Shown: piece by piece, positions 25,883-35,054 of the stretch
Layout of the letters: each line of letters begins with the position of its first letter
How positions within the stretch are numbered: position 1 is the stretch's first letter
DNA from: Lachnospiraceae bacterium
GTDB lineage: Bacteria; Bacillota; Clostridia; Lachnospirales; Lachnospiraceae
Length of the DNA stretch: 64,000 bases
Reading direction: 5' to 3'
Assembly (NCBI GenBank): GCA_022793375.1
Contig: JAAWCS010000001.1
Location: 19,059 to 83,058, forward strand
Made by a program: the position numbers and the translations under genes
Notes under the pieces: model-generated
What the model was told of the DNA's origin: nothing
What the model saw: the letters and a program-made list of their open reading frames with translations, nothing else
Databases searched by the model: none

Positions 25883-25897
25883 CCTGAGAACACAGGC
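25883..25897 (+). promoter_or_regulatory. Leader hairpin motif, clpB copy
   Basis: CCTGAGAACACAGGC, identical to the minus-strand element at 25576-25590, 18 bases before the clpB ATG and directly upstream of its ribosome site (AAAGGTGG). The two copies are in opposite orientation, each reading toward its own gene. Confidence 0.5.
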
Positions 25898-25915
25898 AGG
25901 AAAGGTGGTTTTTGT

Positions 25916-28525
25916 ATGAATATCAGTAAATTTACGCAGAATTCCGTGCAGGCAGTCCAGAACTGTGAAAAGCTGGCTTATCGGTACGGAAATCAACAGA
26001 TCGACGAGGAACATCTGTTAGCAAGCCTGTGGGACTTAGAGGACAGCCTGATTCGTCAGCTTCTAATTAAAATGGGAGTGGACGAGACGGCGTTTTCCCA
26101 AAGTCTGCAAACGGCGCTGGACAGCCGCACAAAAGTATCGGGCGGCAGCGTCTATATCAGCGCGGACTTGAATCAGGTGCTGTTAAATGCCGAGGATGAG
26201 GCAAAGCGCATGGGCGACCAGTACGTGTCGGTGGAACATTTGTTTTTATCGATGCTGGCAACGCCGAACCGGGCGGTGAAGGAGATATTCCGTCAGTACG
26301 GAATCAATAAGGAAGCGTTTCTGCAGGCGCTGTCCACGGTGCGCGGCAACCAACAAGTGACGAGCGACAATCCGGAGGCCACTTATGATACGCTGAAAAA
26401 ATACGGGACGGATCTGGTGGAGCGGGCGCGGGAGCAGAAGCTGGACCCGGTCATCGGCCGCGATGCGGAGATCCGCAACGTCGTGCGGATTTTGTCGCGC
26501 AAATCCAAAAACAACCCCGTGCTGATCGGGGAACCCGGCGTCGGCAAGACGGCCGTGGCAGAAGGGCTGGCACAGCGGATCGTGCGCGGCGACGTCCCCC
26601 AGGGCCTGAAAAACAAAACGGTTTTTTCCCTGGATATGGGCGCGCTGGTAGCCGGCGCCAAGTACCGCGGGGAATTTGAAGAGCGTCTGAAAGCCGTCCT
26701 GGAGGAGGTGCGAAAGAGCGAAGGCCAGATTATCCTTTTTATCGATGAACTGCACCTGATTGTGGGAGCCGGCAAGAGCGACGGGGCGATGGACGCCGGC
26801 AATATGCTAAAGCCGATGCTGGCCCGCGGCGAACTGCACTGCATCGGGGCGACGACGCTTGACGAGTACCGCAAATACATTGAAAAAGACGCGGCCCTCG
26901 AACGCCGCTTTCAGCCGGTACTGGTGGATGAGCCGACCGTAGAGGACACGATTTCGATTCTGCGCGGCTTAAAAGAACGCTATGAAGTATTCCACAGCGT
27001 AAAAATTACCGACGGCGCGCTTGTAAGCGCGGCCACGCTTTCCGGGCGCTATATCACCGACCGTTTCCTGCCGGACAAGGCGATTGACCTGGTGGACGAA
27101 GCCTGCGCCCTGGTAAAGACGGAACTTGATTCGATGCCGGCGGAGCTGGACGAGCTGTCGCGCAAGATTACGCAGATGGAGATCGAGGAGGCGGCACTGA
27201 AAAAAGAGACCGACCGTTTAAGCGGCGACCGTCTGGAGGCTTTGCAGAAAGAACTGGCCGAACTGCGCGATGAATTCGGCCGTCTGAAGGCGCAGTGGGA
27301 CAACGAAAAGAGCAGCGTCGACAAGCTGTCCCGCCTGCGGGAGGAGATCGACGAGGTAAACCGGCAGATCCAGGCGGCGACCCAGGCATATGATTTAAAC
27401 AAGGCGGCGGAACTGCAGTACGGCCGTCTGCCGGATCTGAAAAAGGAGCTGGCGGCCGAGGAGGAACGCATCAAAGACCAGGATCTTTCCCTGGTGCGTG
27501 AGGCGGTGACCGAGGAGGAGATTGAACGGATCGTCTCCCGCTGGACCGGCATTCCGGTGGCAAAATTAACGGAAGGTGAGCGCCAGAAGATTCTTCATTT
27601 GGAGGAGGAGCTGCACAAACGGGTCGTGGGCCAGGAGGAGGGCGTTTCCAAGGTCACGGAGGCGATTATCCGCTCCCACGCCGGCATTAAGGACCCCAAT
27701 GCGCCGATTGGTTCCTTCCTCTTTTTGGGGCCGACCGGCGTCGGCAAGACGGAACTGGCAAAGACGCTGGCCGCCAGCCTTTTTGACGATGAGAGCAATA
27801 TGGTGCGCATCGATATGAGCGAATACATGGAGAAGTATTCCGTATCCCGCCTGATCGGGGCCCCTCCCGGATATGTGGGCTACGACGAGGGCGGCCAGCT
27901 GACGGAAGCGGTGCGGCGCAAACCTTACAGTGTGGTGCTGTTTGACGAGATTGAAAAAGCGCACCCGGACGTGTTCAACGTGCTTTTGCAGGTGCTCGAC
28001 GACGGCCGGATCACCGATTCCCAGGGCCGGACCGTGGATTTTAAGAATACGATCTTGATTATGACCTCCAATATCGGTTCGCCGTATCTCTTAGACGGCA
28101 TCGGCGCGGACGGCAATATCCGAAAGGAAGCCGAGGAAGCGGTGATGAAGGACCTGCGGGCCCATTTCCGGCCGGAGTTTCTAAACCGCCTGGATGAGAT
28201 TATCCTCTTTAAGCCGCTTACAAAGGACAATATTACCTCGATTATCGACCTGATGATCGGCAATATCAACGCCCGTCTGGCCGGGCAGGAGCTGAGGGTG
28301 CGGCTGACAAAAGCGGCGAAGGCCTTTGTCGTCGAGAACGGCTACGATCCGGTTTACGGCGCCAGGCCCTTGAACCGATATCTGAAAAAACATGTGGAAA
28401 CGCTGGCGGCGCGGCTGATTTTGAGCGGCAATGTGCGCGCGGGCGACACGATTGTGATCGATGAGGAGGGAGGAAGCCTGCAGGGAAAAATCGTGCAGGA
28501 GGGGCTCTCTGTGAGAAAGGAGTGA
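25916..28525 (+). CDS. clpB: ClpB disaggregase
   Basis: 869 residues, the usual ClpB length. Two Clp-N repeats cover about 1-145. The first ATPase domain has GEPGVGKT (about 204-211) and [12 protein letters not shown] (about 277). A middle coiled-coil domain (about 405-525) distinguishes ClpB from ClpA/ClpC. The second ATPase domain has [15 protein letters not shown] (about 604) and [13 protein letters not shown] (about 678). It has no ClpP-docking IGF/IGL loop that I can see, as expected. ClpB works with DnaK to rescue aggregated proteins. The CIRCE upstream predicts HrcA control. A DUF4250 gene follows after four bases and is likely cotranscribed. Confidence 0.95.
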   Translation: MNISKFTQNSVQAVQNCEKLAYRYGNQQIDEEHLLASLWDLEDSLIRQLLIKMGVDETAFSQSLQTALDSRTKVSGGSVYISADLNQVLLNAEDEAKRMGDQYVSVEHLFLSMLATPNRAVKEIFRQYGINKEAFLQALSTVRGNQQVTSDNPEATYDTLKKYGTDLVERAREQKLDPVIGRDAEIRNVVRILSRKSKNNPVLIGEPGVGKTAVAEGLAQRIVRGDVPQGLKNKTVFSLDMGALVAGAKYRGEFEERLKAVLEEVRKSEGQIILFIDELHLIVGAGKSDGAMDAGNMLKPMLARGELHCIGATTLDEYRKYIEKDAALERRFQPVLVDEPTVEDTISILRGLKERYEVFHSVKITDGALVSAATLSGRYITDRFLPDKAIDLVDEACALVKTELDSMPAELDELSRKITQMEIEEAALKKETDRLSGDRLEALQKELAELRDEFGRLKAQWDNEKSSVDKLSRLREEIDEVNRQIQAATQAYDLNKAAELQYGRLPDLKKELAAEEERIKDQDLSLVREAVTEEEIERIVSRWTGIPVAKLTEGERQKILHLEEELHKRVVGQEEGVSKVTEAIIRSHAGIKDPNAPIGSFLFLGPTGVGKTELAKTLAASLFDDESNMVRIDMSEYMEKYSVSRLIGAPPGYVGYDEGGQLTEAVRRKPYSVVLFDEIEKAHPDVFNVLLQVLDDGRITDSQGRTVDFKNTILIMTSNIGSPYLLDGIGADGNIRKEAEEAVMKDLRAHFRPEFLNRLDEIILFKPLTKDNITSIIDLMIGNINARLAGQELRVRLTKAAKAFVVENGYDPVYGARPLNRYLKKHVETLAARLILSGNVRAGDTIVIDEEGGSLQGKIVQEGLSVRKE

Positions 28526-28529
28526 ACAA

Positions 28530-28709
28530 ATGGACGCGACACCAAAGGACCCGGCCATGCTTTTGAGCTTTGTAAACCTGAAGCTGCGGGATTATTATTC
28601 GAGCCTTGAAGAACTGTGCGCGGCGCTCTCCCTGGATCGGGAGGAACTATGCAGAACGCTTGCCAATGCAGAGTATGAATACGATCCGCGGACGAACCAG
28701 TTTGTATAA
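28530..28709 (+). CDS. DUF4250-family small protein
   Basis: 59 residues, beginning MDATPKDPAMLLSFVNLKLR and ending YEYDPRTNQFV. The PKDPxMLLSxxNxKLRD start and the final YDxxxNQF are typical of DUF4250, a short cytoplasmic family of unknown function found in Clostridia and some other anaerobes. A good ribosome site (AAAGGAG) lies seven bases before the ATG. It starts four bases after the clpB stop. No membrane segment or signal is present. The position behind clpB suggests, but does not prove, a stress-linked role. Confidence 0.88.
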   Translation: MDATPKDPAMLLSFVNLKLRDYYSSLEELCAALSLDREELCRTLANAEYEYDPRTNQFV

Positions 28710-28720
28710 ATCCGTGTATC

Positions 28721-28749
28721 TTGACATCCCTTTTCCCGTTTGATAGAAT
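28721..28749 (+). promoter_or_regulatory. Promoter for the sigma-factor gene
   Basis: TTGACA (28721-28726), 17 bases, TAGAAT (28744-28749), about 60 bases before the start codon. Confidence 0.65.
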
Positions 28750-28808
28750 AAGCATATACCAATGAAAATGTTTACTACAAAGATAAAAAGGATAAAGGAG
28801 AGCAGGGG

Positions 28809-29438
28809 ATGGCGCACGATCGGAACAGGAAGCAGCCGATTGACGGGGATGAAGAAGCAAACGAACTGCTGACGATGCTGTACAAAAAGGGGCATAATCT
28901 GGCCGATTATATCGTGGAACAGATCCTGGGAGAGCAGATCGGGCGGGATGAACGCGAGGATTTGGTACAGGACGGTTTCCTTCGCCTGATCCGCAATGTA
29001 GAGAAACTAAAGCTTCTGTGCCTGGAGGAACAATTGAGTTACATGTACAAAGCGATGCAGAGCGTCGCTTTTGACCAGGCGCGGAAGCTTTCGCAGAAAA
29101 GAATCCAGGGGCTGCCGAATGAGCGGACATTTCCGGGACAGGCGGCAGGCGGGCTGTCGCCGGAGGAGCAGTATATAAAGAAGGAACGGGACAGCGACGT
29201 TGTGCGCTGCCTGAACCGGGCGCTTCTGCGGCTGACGGTAAGAGACCGCGCCCTTTTAACGCTGAAATACCGGGACCAGCACAGTGACCGTGAAATCGGC
29301 GAACAGCTGGGAATTAAAAGGGTGTATGTGCGCGTTTATATGGCGCGGGCGCGAAAACGACTGGCAGCTTTTTACCTGGAGGAAACGTCGAGGACAGATA
29401 AGAATCAGAACGAAAAAGCGGCTTGTGCGGGGCGGTGA
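28809..29438 (+). CDS. Sigma-70 family RNA polymerase sigma factor
   Basis: 209 residues. Region 2 is seen as DLVQDGFLRLIRNVEKLKLL and YMYKAMQSVAFDQARKLSQKR; region 4 as LTLKYRDQHSDREIGEQLGIKRVYVRVYMARARKRL (a helix-turn-helix). The layout is that of extracytoplasmic-function-like sigma factors of Clostridia. No anti-sigma factor lies next to it, so control may be through its own promoter or by another route. A GGAG site precedes the ATG. The gene ends inside a strong terminator. Its regulon is unknown. Confidence 0.85.
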   Translation: MAHDRNRKQPIDGDEEANELLTMLYKKGHNLADYIVEQILGEQIGRDEREDLVQDGFLRLIRNVEKLKLLCLEEQLSYMYKAMQSVAFDQARKLSQKRIQGLPNERTFPGQAAGGLSPEEQYIKKERDSDVVRCLNRALLRLTVRDRALLTLKYRDQHSDREIGEQLGIKRVYVRVYMARARKRLAAFYLEETSRTDKNQNEKAACAGR

Positions 29439-29454
29439 AGAACCGCCCTTTTTT
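29430..29454 (+). terminator. Terminator after the sigma-factor gene
   Basis: GGGCGGT (29430-29436), loop, ACCGCCC (29442-29448) and six T. The left arm overlaps the stop codon. Confidence 0.8.
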
Positions 29455-29456
29455 GG

Positions 29457-29485
29457 TTGATTATTGGGGAAAAGAGCGCTATAAT
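29457..29485 (+). promoter_or_regulatory. Promoter for trkA-trkH
   Basis: TTGATT (29457-29462), 17 bases and TATAAT (29480-29485), about 75 bases before trkA. Confidence 0.6.
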
Positions 29486-29561
29486 AAATGCCGTCATTAT
29501 ACATGCCCGAAAAGGGCGACTTAAAATACGGCCGCCCTCCCGGGGCGGTGTGGAGGGAACC

Positions 29562-30917
29562 ATGCAGATTATTGTCGTAGGCTGCGGAAACGTGGGGTCA
29601 ACCCTGACGGAGCAGTTGAGTAAGGAAGGACATAATATTGCGGTGATCGATGCCAAGGGCGAGCGTCTGAAGCGGGTAACGGACAGCTGCGACGTACTGG
29701 GCGTATTGGGAAACGGGGCGACCTACAGCGTGCAGATGGAAGCGGGGATTGAGGAAGCGGACTTGCTGATTGCGGTAACCGATTCGGACGAGATGAATAT
29801 GCTCTGCTGCCTGATTGCCAAAAAAGCCGGTAACTGCCACACGATTGCCCGCGTGCGTAATCCGGTCTACGGTATGGAGATTGAATTTATTAAAGAAGAA
29901 CTGGGCCTTGCCATGGTCATTAACCCGGAGGCAGCGGCCGCGACAGCGATTGCGCGGCTTTTGAAATTCCCTTCGGCGATCGAGGTGGATACCTTTGCCA
30001 AAGGGCGGGTGGAGCTGTCAAAGCTGCGCCTGCAGCCTGATAATATTTTAGTGGGCTGTTGTCTGAAGGATATTTCCTCCAAGCTCCACTGCGACGTTCT
30101 GGTCTGTACGGTGGAGCGGGGCGAGGAGGTAATCATACCCGACGGTAATTTTTCCCTGCGGGAAAAGGATTTGATTTCCGTGGTGGCTTCGACGCGCAAT
30201 ATCATTCAGTTTTTTAAGAAAATGGGCATGGCGACCGGGCGCGTAAAGGATGCGCTGATTGTCGGCGGCGGTTCGACGGCGTATTATCTGGCCAGGCAGC
30301 TGCTGGCAATGGGAATTAAGCTGAAAATCGTTGAGCGCGACCGTGACCGCTGTGAGCAGCTGAGCGAGCTGCTGCCCCAGGCCTCCATTATCCACGGGGA
30401 CGGTACGGACCGGAGCGTTTTGATGGAGGAGGGGCTGGAAAAGGCTCAGGCCTTTATCTCGCTGACCAATGTGGATGAAGAAAATATCATGCTGTCCCTG
30501 TTTGCCAAGAGCGTGTCAAAGGCCAAGCTGGTGACCCGCGTCCATCGGATTGCCTATGACGAGATGATCGGCAGCCTGGATATCGGCAGTATCATTTATC
30601 CGCGCTATACGACGGCGGAAAATATTTTACGCTATGTACGGGCAATGTCCAACTCGCTGGGCAGCAATGTGGAGACGCTCTACAAACTGATTGGCGACAA
30701 GGCGGAAGCGCTGGAATTCTGGATTCACGAAAAATCGCCGGTCGTGGGCGTGCCGCTTCAGGAGATGAATCTAAAGCCCAATATCCTGCTGGCCTGCATC
30801 AACCGCAGAAACAGCGTGATTATTCCCGGCGGCCAGGATATGATCCAGGTAGGAGATACGGTAGTAGTGGTTACCACCAATACGGGGCTTCACGATATCC
30901 GGGATATTCTGAGATAG
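29562..30917 (+). CDS. trkA: TrkA, potassium-uptake regulatory subunit
   Basis: About 451 residues with two RCK modules. The first nucleotide-binding fold starts at residue 1 (QIIVVGCGNVGSTLTEQL, with Asp in AVIDAKGERL) and its RCK-C part ends near 220. The second starts near 232 (ALIVGGGSTAYYLARQLL) and has another RCK-C (about 365-450). TrkA binds NAD(H) or ATP on the cytoplasmic face and gates the TrkH potassium channel. ATG 29562 has GGAGG seven bases upstream; an in-frame start at 29457 would overlap the promoter. trkH follows after ten bases in the same operon. Confidence 0.93.
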   Translation: MQIIVVGCGNVGSTLTEQLSKEGHNIAVIDAKGERLKRVTDSCDVLGVLGNGATYSVQMEAGIEEADLLIAVTDSDEMNMLCCLIAKKAGNCHTIARVRNPVYGMEIEFIKEELGLAMVINPEAAAATAIARLLKFPSAIEVDTFAKGRVELSKLRLQPDNILVGCCLKDISSKLHCDVLVCTVERGEEVIIPDGNFSLREKDLISVVASTRNIIQFFKKMGMATGRVKDALIVGGGSTAYYLARQLLAMGIKLKIVERDRDRCEQLSELLPQASIIHGDGTDRSVLMEEGLEKAQAFISLTNVDEENIMLSLFAKSVSKAKLVTRVHRIAYDEMIGSLDIGSIIYPRYTTAENILRYVRAMSNSLGSNVETLYKLIGDKAEALEFWIHEKSPVVGVPLQEMNLKPNILLACINRRNSVIIPGGQDMIQVGDTVVVVTTNTGLHDIRDILR

Positions 30918-30927
30918 GGGCAGGGCT

Positions 30928-32364
30928 ATGAACTTTTCGATCATTCGATACATTTTGTGCCGCGTGTTGGAGATTGAGGGCGTTTTCCTGGCGCTTCCGT
31001 GCGTCACGGCGCTGATTTACGGGGAAAAAAGCGGCTGGGCTTTTGCGGCAACCATGGCCTTGTGCCTGGGGATTGGTTTTATCGGCAAGCGTTTCCGTCC
31101 CAAAAACCCGGTTTTTTATGCCAGAGAGGGATTTGTGACCGTATCGCTGAGCTGGGTGATGCTCAGTCTGGCCGGGGCACTGCCTTTTACACTGTGCGGG
31201 GAGATTCCGTCTTATACGGACGCTCTTTTTGAGGTGATTTCGGGCTTTACGACCACCGGCGCGAGTATATTGCGGGAGGTGGAGCCGTTAAGCCGCTGTT
31301 GTCTGTTCTGGCGCAGTTTTACCCACTGGCTGGGCGGCATGGGCGTGCTGGTCTTTGTCATGGCGGTACTGCCGCTGGCCGGCGGCTACAATATGCATTT
31401 GATGCGGGCTGAGAGCCCGGGACCTTTGGTCGGCAAGCTGACGCCGCGGGTGAAGCAGACGGCGCAGATCCTCTACGGGATCTATCTGGCGATGACGATT
31501 TTGCAGATTGTGCTGCTGCTGCTGTCCGGCATGCCGTTGTTTGATTCGCTTACCATGTCCTTTGGCACGGCGGGAACCGGCGGTTTCGGCATCCTCAACG
31601 ACAGTGCGGCTTCTTATACGGCGCAGCAGCAGTGGATTCTGACCGTCTTTATGATTTTGTTCGGCGTCAATTTTAACGTATACTATCTGTTTTTGATCCG
31701 CAAGCCTAAGCAGGCGCTGCGCTGTGAGGAAATGCGGGTTTATCTGGGCATAATCGCGGTTGCGGTGCTGGTGATTGTCTGGAATACGCGTGGATATTTT
31801 GTGACGCTGGCACAGTCGTTTCGCCATGTGGCGTTCCAGGTCGCTTCGATTATCACGACGACGGGCTTTTCGACGGTTGACTTTGACCAGTGGCCGGGGC
31901 TTTCCAAGAATATATTGGTGTTTTTGATGTTCATCGGAGCCTGCGCCGGCAGCACGGGCGGCGGCATTAAGGTCTCCCGCTGTGCGGTACTGTTTAAATC
32001 GGTGCGCAACGAACTGCGCTGCGCGATGCATCCCCGCAGTGTGCGCCGCGTTCATTTTGAAGGGCGGCCGATGGAGCAGGGCGTGCTGCACTCGATCGAA
32101 AAGTTTTTTGCGGCCTACATGCTTGTGTTTATGGCTTCCGTACTGATTATTTCGCTGGAAAACATGGATTTCGGGAGCACGTTTACGGCGGTGGCGGCTA
32201 CGCTTAACAACATTGGCCCGGGTCTGGGAGCCGTCGGCCCGGCAAAGAATTTTGCGGATCTGTCGATGCTCAGCAAATATGTGCTGATGTTCGATATGCT
32301 GGCCGGAAGGCTGGAGGTTTTCCCGATGCTGGTGTTGTTTATGCCGATGACATGGCGCAAGTAG
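30928..32364 (+). CDS. trkH: TrkH, potassium-uptake channel
   Basis: 478 residues, with about ten membrane helices arranged as four channel repeats. Selectivity-filter-like segments are visible: SGFTTTGAS (about 107), FGTAGTGGFGI (about 212), TTTGFSTVDF (about 310) and LNNIGPGLGAVG (about 428). The segment GACAGSTGGGIKVSR (about 338) is the conserved gating loop region. It moves K+ inward with TrkA attached inside. It begins ten bases after trkA. There is no separate promoter. Confidence 0.93.
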   Translation: MNFSIIRYILCRVLEIEGVFLALPCVTALIYGEKSGWAFAATMALCLGIGFIGKRFRPKNPVFYAREGFVTVSLSWVMLSLAGALPFTLCGEIPSYTDALFEVISGFTTTGASILREVEPLSRCCLFWRSFTHWLGGMGVLVFVMAVLPLAGGYNMHLMRAESPGPLVGKLTPRVKQTAQILYGIYLAMTILQIVLLLLSGMPLFDSLTMSFGTAGTGGFGILNDSAASYTAQQQWILTVFMILFGVNFNVYYLFLIRKPKQALRCEEMRVYLGIIAVAVLVIVWNTRGYFVTLAQSFRHVAFQVASIITTTGFSTVDFDQWPGLSKNILVFLMFIGACAGSTGGGIKVSRCAVLFKSVRNELRCAMHPRSVRRVHFEGRPMEQGVLHSIEKFFAAYMLVFMASVLIISLENMDFGSTFTAVAATLNNIGPGLGAVGPAKNFADLSMLSKYVLMFDMLAGRLEVFPMLVLFMPMTWRK

Positions 32365-32386
32365 TAAAGGCGCGATACAAAATAAA

Positions 32387-32437
32387 ACAAGGGCTGTGAG
32401 AAACAAGAAAGATACGCTTGCCTCTCGCAGCCCTTGT
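32387..32437 (-). terminator. Terminator between trkH and the SdpI-like gene
   Basis: ACAAGGGCTGTGAGA (from 32387) pairs with TCTCGCAGCCCTTGT (to 32437), loop of about 20 bases. The T-rich tail (TTTTATTTTG) lies on the minus strand, so it mainly ends the sdpR-sdpI-type operon; it may also stop readthrough from trkH. Confidence 0.75.
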
Positions 32438-32451
32438 CCGTATACGCTTTG

Positions 32452-33171
32452 TCACGGTTCTTCCCGGGTGTTTTCGTCGGATTCCTTTTCCGTTCCGTCC
32501 GCGCCGCCCGTCTCCTGCCGGCGGCGAAACACAAGATAGGAGTAGAGGGAGGGCAGCAGGATTATAGTAAGGATCAGGAAAAAGAAGAGAAGGACTTTTC
32601 TGGTAGGCGGCAAAAAGGCGGCCGGCATCATCAGGACACCGCAGACGACGAATACCTTGCCGGCAAAACGATGGGTGAGATACCACACGTTTTCATCGGC
32701 CAGCGTCCAGGGCGTCTTGATGCCGACGAAAAAATTGAATTTGAATTTGGGCATGATATTGCCGCAGTAAGCTAAGAGGGCGCCGATAAAAACAGGCATC
32801 CAAGTCCCCAGGCTAAAGGTCTGAGTGAGTTCCGGCCGAAAGCAAATGACAATGGTATACAAATCGAGCAGAAAAAACAAGAGGGCAAGCACAAAATGAA
32901 GCCGATCGTACTGCCGGCGGAATTTGCGGTAATTGTTCTGCCGCGGATCGATGCGCGGGGAGATCTCGGCAATCAGCAGTAAAAGCGCCGTAAGGCCCGG
33001 GAACATAAAAATCATGAAGCGCGGGCCGGTCCCATCGACGGCTCCCGCGGCGTTAAAATGGATCGGGACTTGTTCCGGCAGCCAGGGAAAGGCGGCCAGA
33101 GAAATCAAAAACATCAGGCCGCACAAGAACCAGGCGCCGAAATTCCCTTTATGAAGCGGTTTCATTTTCAT
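32452..33171 (-). CDS. SdpI/DUF1648-family membrane protein
   Basis: About 239 residues with six or so membrane helices. The first part is the DUF1648 module (LAAFPWLPEQVPIHFNAAGAVDG), and the second is an SdpI-like region (YCGNIMPKFKFNFFVGIKTPWTLADENVW and HRFAGKVFVVCGV). In Bacillus, SdpI gives immunity to the SdpC toxin and also sequesters its repressor SdpR at the membrane. ATG 33171 has AAGGAG upstream and overlaps the end of the ArsR-type gene by 23 bases, so the two are translated together. No toxin gene is nearby. A charged tail (RRRQETGGADGTEKESDEN) ends the protein. Confidence 0.85.
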   Translation of the reverse strand: MKMKPLHKGNFGAWFLCGLMFLISLAAFPWLPEQVPIHFNAAGAVDGTGPRFMIFMFPGLTALLLLIAEISPRIDPRQNNYRKFRRQYDRLHFVLALLFFLLDLYTIVICFRPELTQTFSLGTWMPVFIGALLAYCGNIMPKFKFNFFVGIKTPWTLADENVWYLTHRFAGKVFVVCGVLMMPAAFLPPTRKVLLFFFLILTIILLPSLYSYLVFRRRQETGGADGTEKESDENTREEP

Positions 33172-33439
33172 CGGTATGCTCCTTCTTAAAGCCGGCAAAC
33201 CAGGACATTATTTCCTCTACAACCGACAGGTTCAGTTCATAATAGATATATTTTCCGGCTTTTTCATCGTCTACCAGGCCGGCCGTTTTGAGAATCGACA
33301 AATGGTGGGAGACGGTAGCCCCGGTCATATTAAAATGCTCCACGATTTCGCCGGCTGTCATACGGCCGCCCTTTAGAAGCTGCAGGATTTCCCGCCGGGT
33401 GGGATCGGACAGAGCCTTGAAGCTTTCCTGAAACCCCAT
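33149..33439 (-). CDS. ArsR/SdpR-family repressor
   Basis: About 96 residues with a winged helix-turn-helix: LSDPTRREILQLLKGG, MTAGEIVEHFNMTGATVSHHLSILKTAGLV and a wing DEKAGKYIYYELN. It has no metal-binding cysteine pair, so it is not an arsenic or metal sensor; this fits SdpR, whose signal comes from its SdpI partner. ATG 33439 was chosen because the GTG at 33451 lies inside the AGGAGGTGA ribosome site. A perfect sigma-A promoter (33531-33559) and a dyad (33510-33525) lie upstream. It overlaps the SdpI-like gene, so it is probably autoregulated. Confidence 0.88.
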   Translation of the reverse strand: MGFQESFKALSDPTRREILQLLKGGRMTAGEIVEHFNMTGATVSHHLSILKTAGLVDDEKAGKYIYYELNLSVVEEIMSWFAGFKKEHTDENETAS

Positions 33440-33509
33440 GGAGCATTTCACCTCCTTACATAAATGGCTGTTTTGCTTCGTATGTGCGCTTTGCGGGCAA
33501 AACGGATAT

Positions 33510-33559
33510 TTAGACAGATATCTAAGGTCTATTATAGGCAGTGAGAGTCACTTTGTCAA
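33510..33559 (-). promoter_or_regulatory. Consensus promoter and dyad operator of sdpR-sdpI-type operon
   Basis: Minus strand: TTGACA (33554-33559), 17 bases, TATAAT (33531-33536), a perfect consensus promoter. Immediately downstream is the dyad TTAGA-N6-TCTAA (33510-33525), placed to block the polymerase at the transcript start. This fits an ArsR-family autorepressor. Confidence 0.7.
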
Positions 33560-33579
33560 CGAAAGGCTTAAAAACGGCA

Positions 33580-33604
33580 CATTACCGGGCGGTCTGCATA
33601 AAAT
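33580..33604 (+). promoter_or_regulatory. Possible mother-cell (sigma-E/K) promoter for the GH18 gene
   Basis: CATAAAAT (33597-33604) fits the -10 of mother-cell sigma factors, with GGCAC ending at 33580 as a possible sigma-K -35 sixteen bases upstream. Weak, but it fits a spore-coat hydrolase. Confidence 0.3.
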
Positions 33605-33628
33605 GATAAAAACGCGCGGAGAAAAAGA

Positions 33629-34921
33629 ATGATCCATGTAGTAAGACCCGGCGACAGCGCGGCTTCCATCGCCGCCGCCTATGGGGTATCGGAACCGCGC
33701 CTGCGCTACGACAATCAGCTGGGAACCTCTTCGGCGCTGGCAGTCGGCCAGGCCCTTTTGGTGCTGATCCCGCAGGAGGTCCATTTGGTAACGCCGGGAG
33801 AAACTCTGTCGGAGATCGCGGCCGCCTATGGGCTGAACGCCATTGACCTGGTGCGCAACAATCCGTTTTTATTGGAGGACGGGGATCTGTATGCCGGAGA
33901 AAGCCTGGTAATCCGTTACGAAAGAGAAGGCGTTGGCCCCGGCTATGAGACGCCTAAGGACCTGGGGGGCTATCTGTATACCGACGGGGATATATATATC
34001 ATCGGGCAATCGATGCCGTATCTGACGTCGATGTATCTGTTTTCCTATGGCTTTACGACGGAGGGCGGCCTGGTTCTGCCACAGGAGCAGGAGAGCTGGC
34101 TTTCGATGGCCGGGTATTTCGGTGTGCGGCCGGTGTTGGTCTTGACGCCGCTGACCGCGGCCGGCACGTTTAACAGCAATCTGATCTCGGTGATGCTGCG
34201 GGACCCGGCCGCGCAGGAGACATTGATGGCGAATCTGCTGGCCGAGCTGGAGAAAGAGAGCTACGAAGCGCTGGATGTGGATTTTGAGTTTGTGCCGCCG
34301 GCCGACCGGGAATTGTATGTGGATTTCATCGGACGTCTGACACAGCGAATGAATGCGCAGGGGTATCCGGTGTCGGTGGCGCTGGTGCCCAAGACGTCGG
34401 ACGACCAGCCGGGGGAATTTTATGAAGGGGTGGATTACGGGGCCCTGGGGGCGGCGGCCAACAGCGTGCTGGTGATGGCGTATGAATGGGGGTATACCTT
34501 CGGCCCGCCAATGGCCGTAGCCCCCGTAGACCAGGTGCGCCGCGTCGTGGAGTATGCGGTCAGCCGCATCGAGCGGACGAAAATCGACCTGGGCATTCCC
34601 AACTATGGCTACGACTGGCTTCTGCCCTATGAACGCGGCCGGAGCCGGGCGCGCGTGGTGGGAAACATAGAAGCAGTGGAACTGGCGGTGCGCGCCGGCA
34701 GCGAAATCCTCTTTGACGAGACCGCACAGTCCCCGTATTTTTATTACACGCAGGCGGGGCGGGAGCATGTAGTCTGGTTTGAGGACGTGCGCAGCATGAA
34801 AGCGCGGTTCGGCCTGATTGCCGAATACGGCCTGCGCGGCGCGGGCTACTGGAACCTGATGCGTCCCTTCCGGGCCAACTGGCTTTTGTGGAACGCGACT
34901 TTTGAGACCGTGCGCAGATAG
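33629..34921 (+). CDS. LysM-GH18 spore peptidoglycan hydrolase, YaaH/SleL-like
   Basis: 430 residues. Two LysM repeats lie at about 1-48 (HVVRPGDSAASIAAAYGV) and 52-97 (HLVTPGETLSEIAAAYGL). A glycoside hydrolase 18 barrel follows (about 115-430), with the catalytic pattern DVDFEFV near 210 (DxDxE, the last Glu being the acid) and YEWGY and YGYDWLLPY later. There is no signal peptide, as in YaaH/SleL, which are made in the mother cell and bind the spore coat through LysM. They cut cortex fragments during germination. The ATG follows a GGAG site. The LysM-GH18 order and lack of signal support the spore role strongly. Confidence 0.87.
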   Translation: MIHVVRPGDSAASIAAAYGVSEPRLRYDNQLGTSSALAVGQALLVLIPQEVHLVTPGETLSEIAAAYGLNAIDLVRNNPFLLEDGDLYAGESLVIRYEREGVGPGYETPKDLGGYLYTDGDIYIIGQSMPYLTSMYLFSYGFTTEGGLVLPQEQESWLSMAGYFGVRPVLVLTPLTAAGTFNSNLISVMLRDPAAQETLMANLLAELEKESYEALDVDFEFVPPADRELYVDFIGRLTQRMNAQGYPVSVALVPKTSDDQPGEFYEGVDYGALGAAANSVLVMAYEWGYTFGPPMAVAPVDQVRRVVEYAVSRIERTKIDLGIPNYGYDWLLPYERGRSRARVVGNIEAVELAVRAGSEILFDETAQSPYFYYTQAGREHVVWFEDVRSMKARFGLIAEYGLRGAGYWNLMRPFRANWLLWNATFETVRR

Positions 34922-34962
34922 GCGGGCCGGCAAAAGAAAATGGCAGGACAGAAAAAGTTTAC

Positions 34963-34991
34963 TTTACAAATCATCCGGCAGAGGGTATCCT
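34963..34991 (+). promoter_or_regulatory. Promoter for adenosine deaminase
   Basis: TTTACA (34963-34968), 17 bases and TATCCT (34986-34991), about 64 bases before the start codon. Confidence 0.45.
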
Positions 34992-35054
34992 AAAGGTAAA
35001 TACCATATGGTGCCGGCAGCGTCCGGCGCCGTATCCTATCAGGAGGAAAGACGA

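Noticed and set aside
31288..32406. A 372-codon open frame on the minus strand opposite trkH
   Set aside because: Rich in His, Arg and Gln with no domain; trkH on the other strand has every family motif.
33869..34933. A 354-codon open frame on the minus strand opposite the LysM-GH18 gene
   Set aside because: Shadow frame with biased composition and no recognisable domain.
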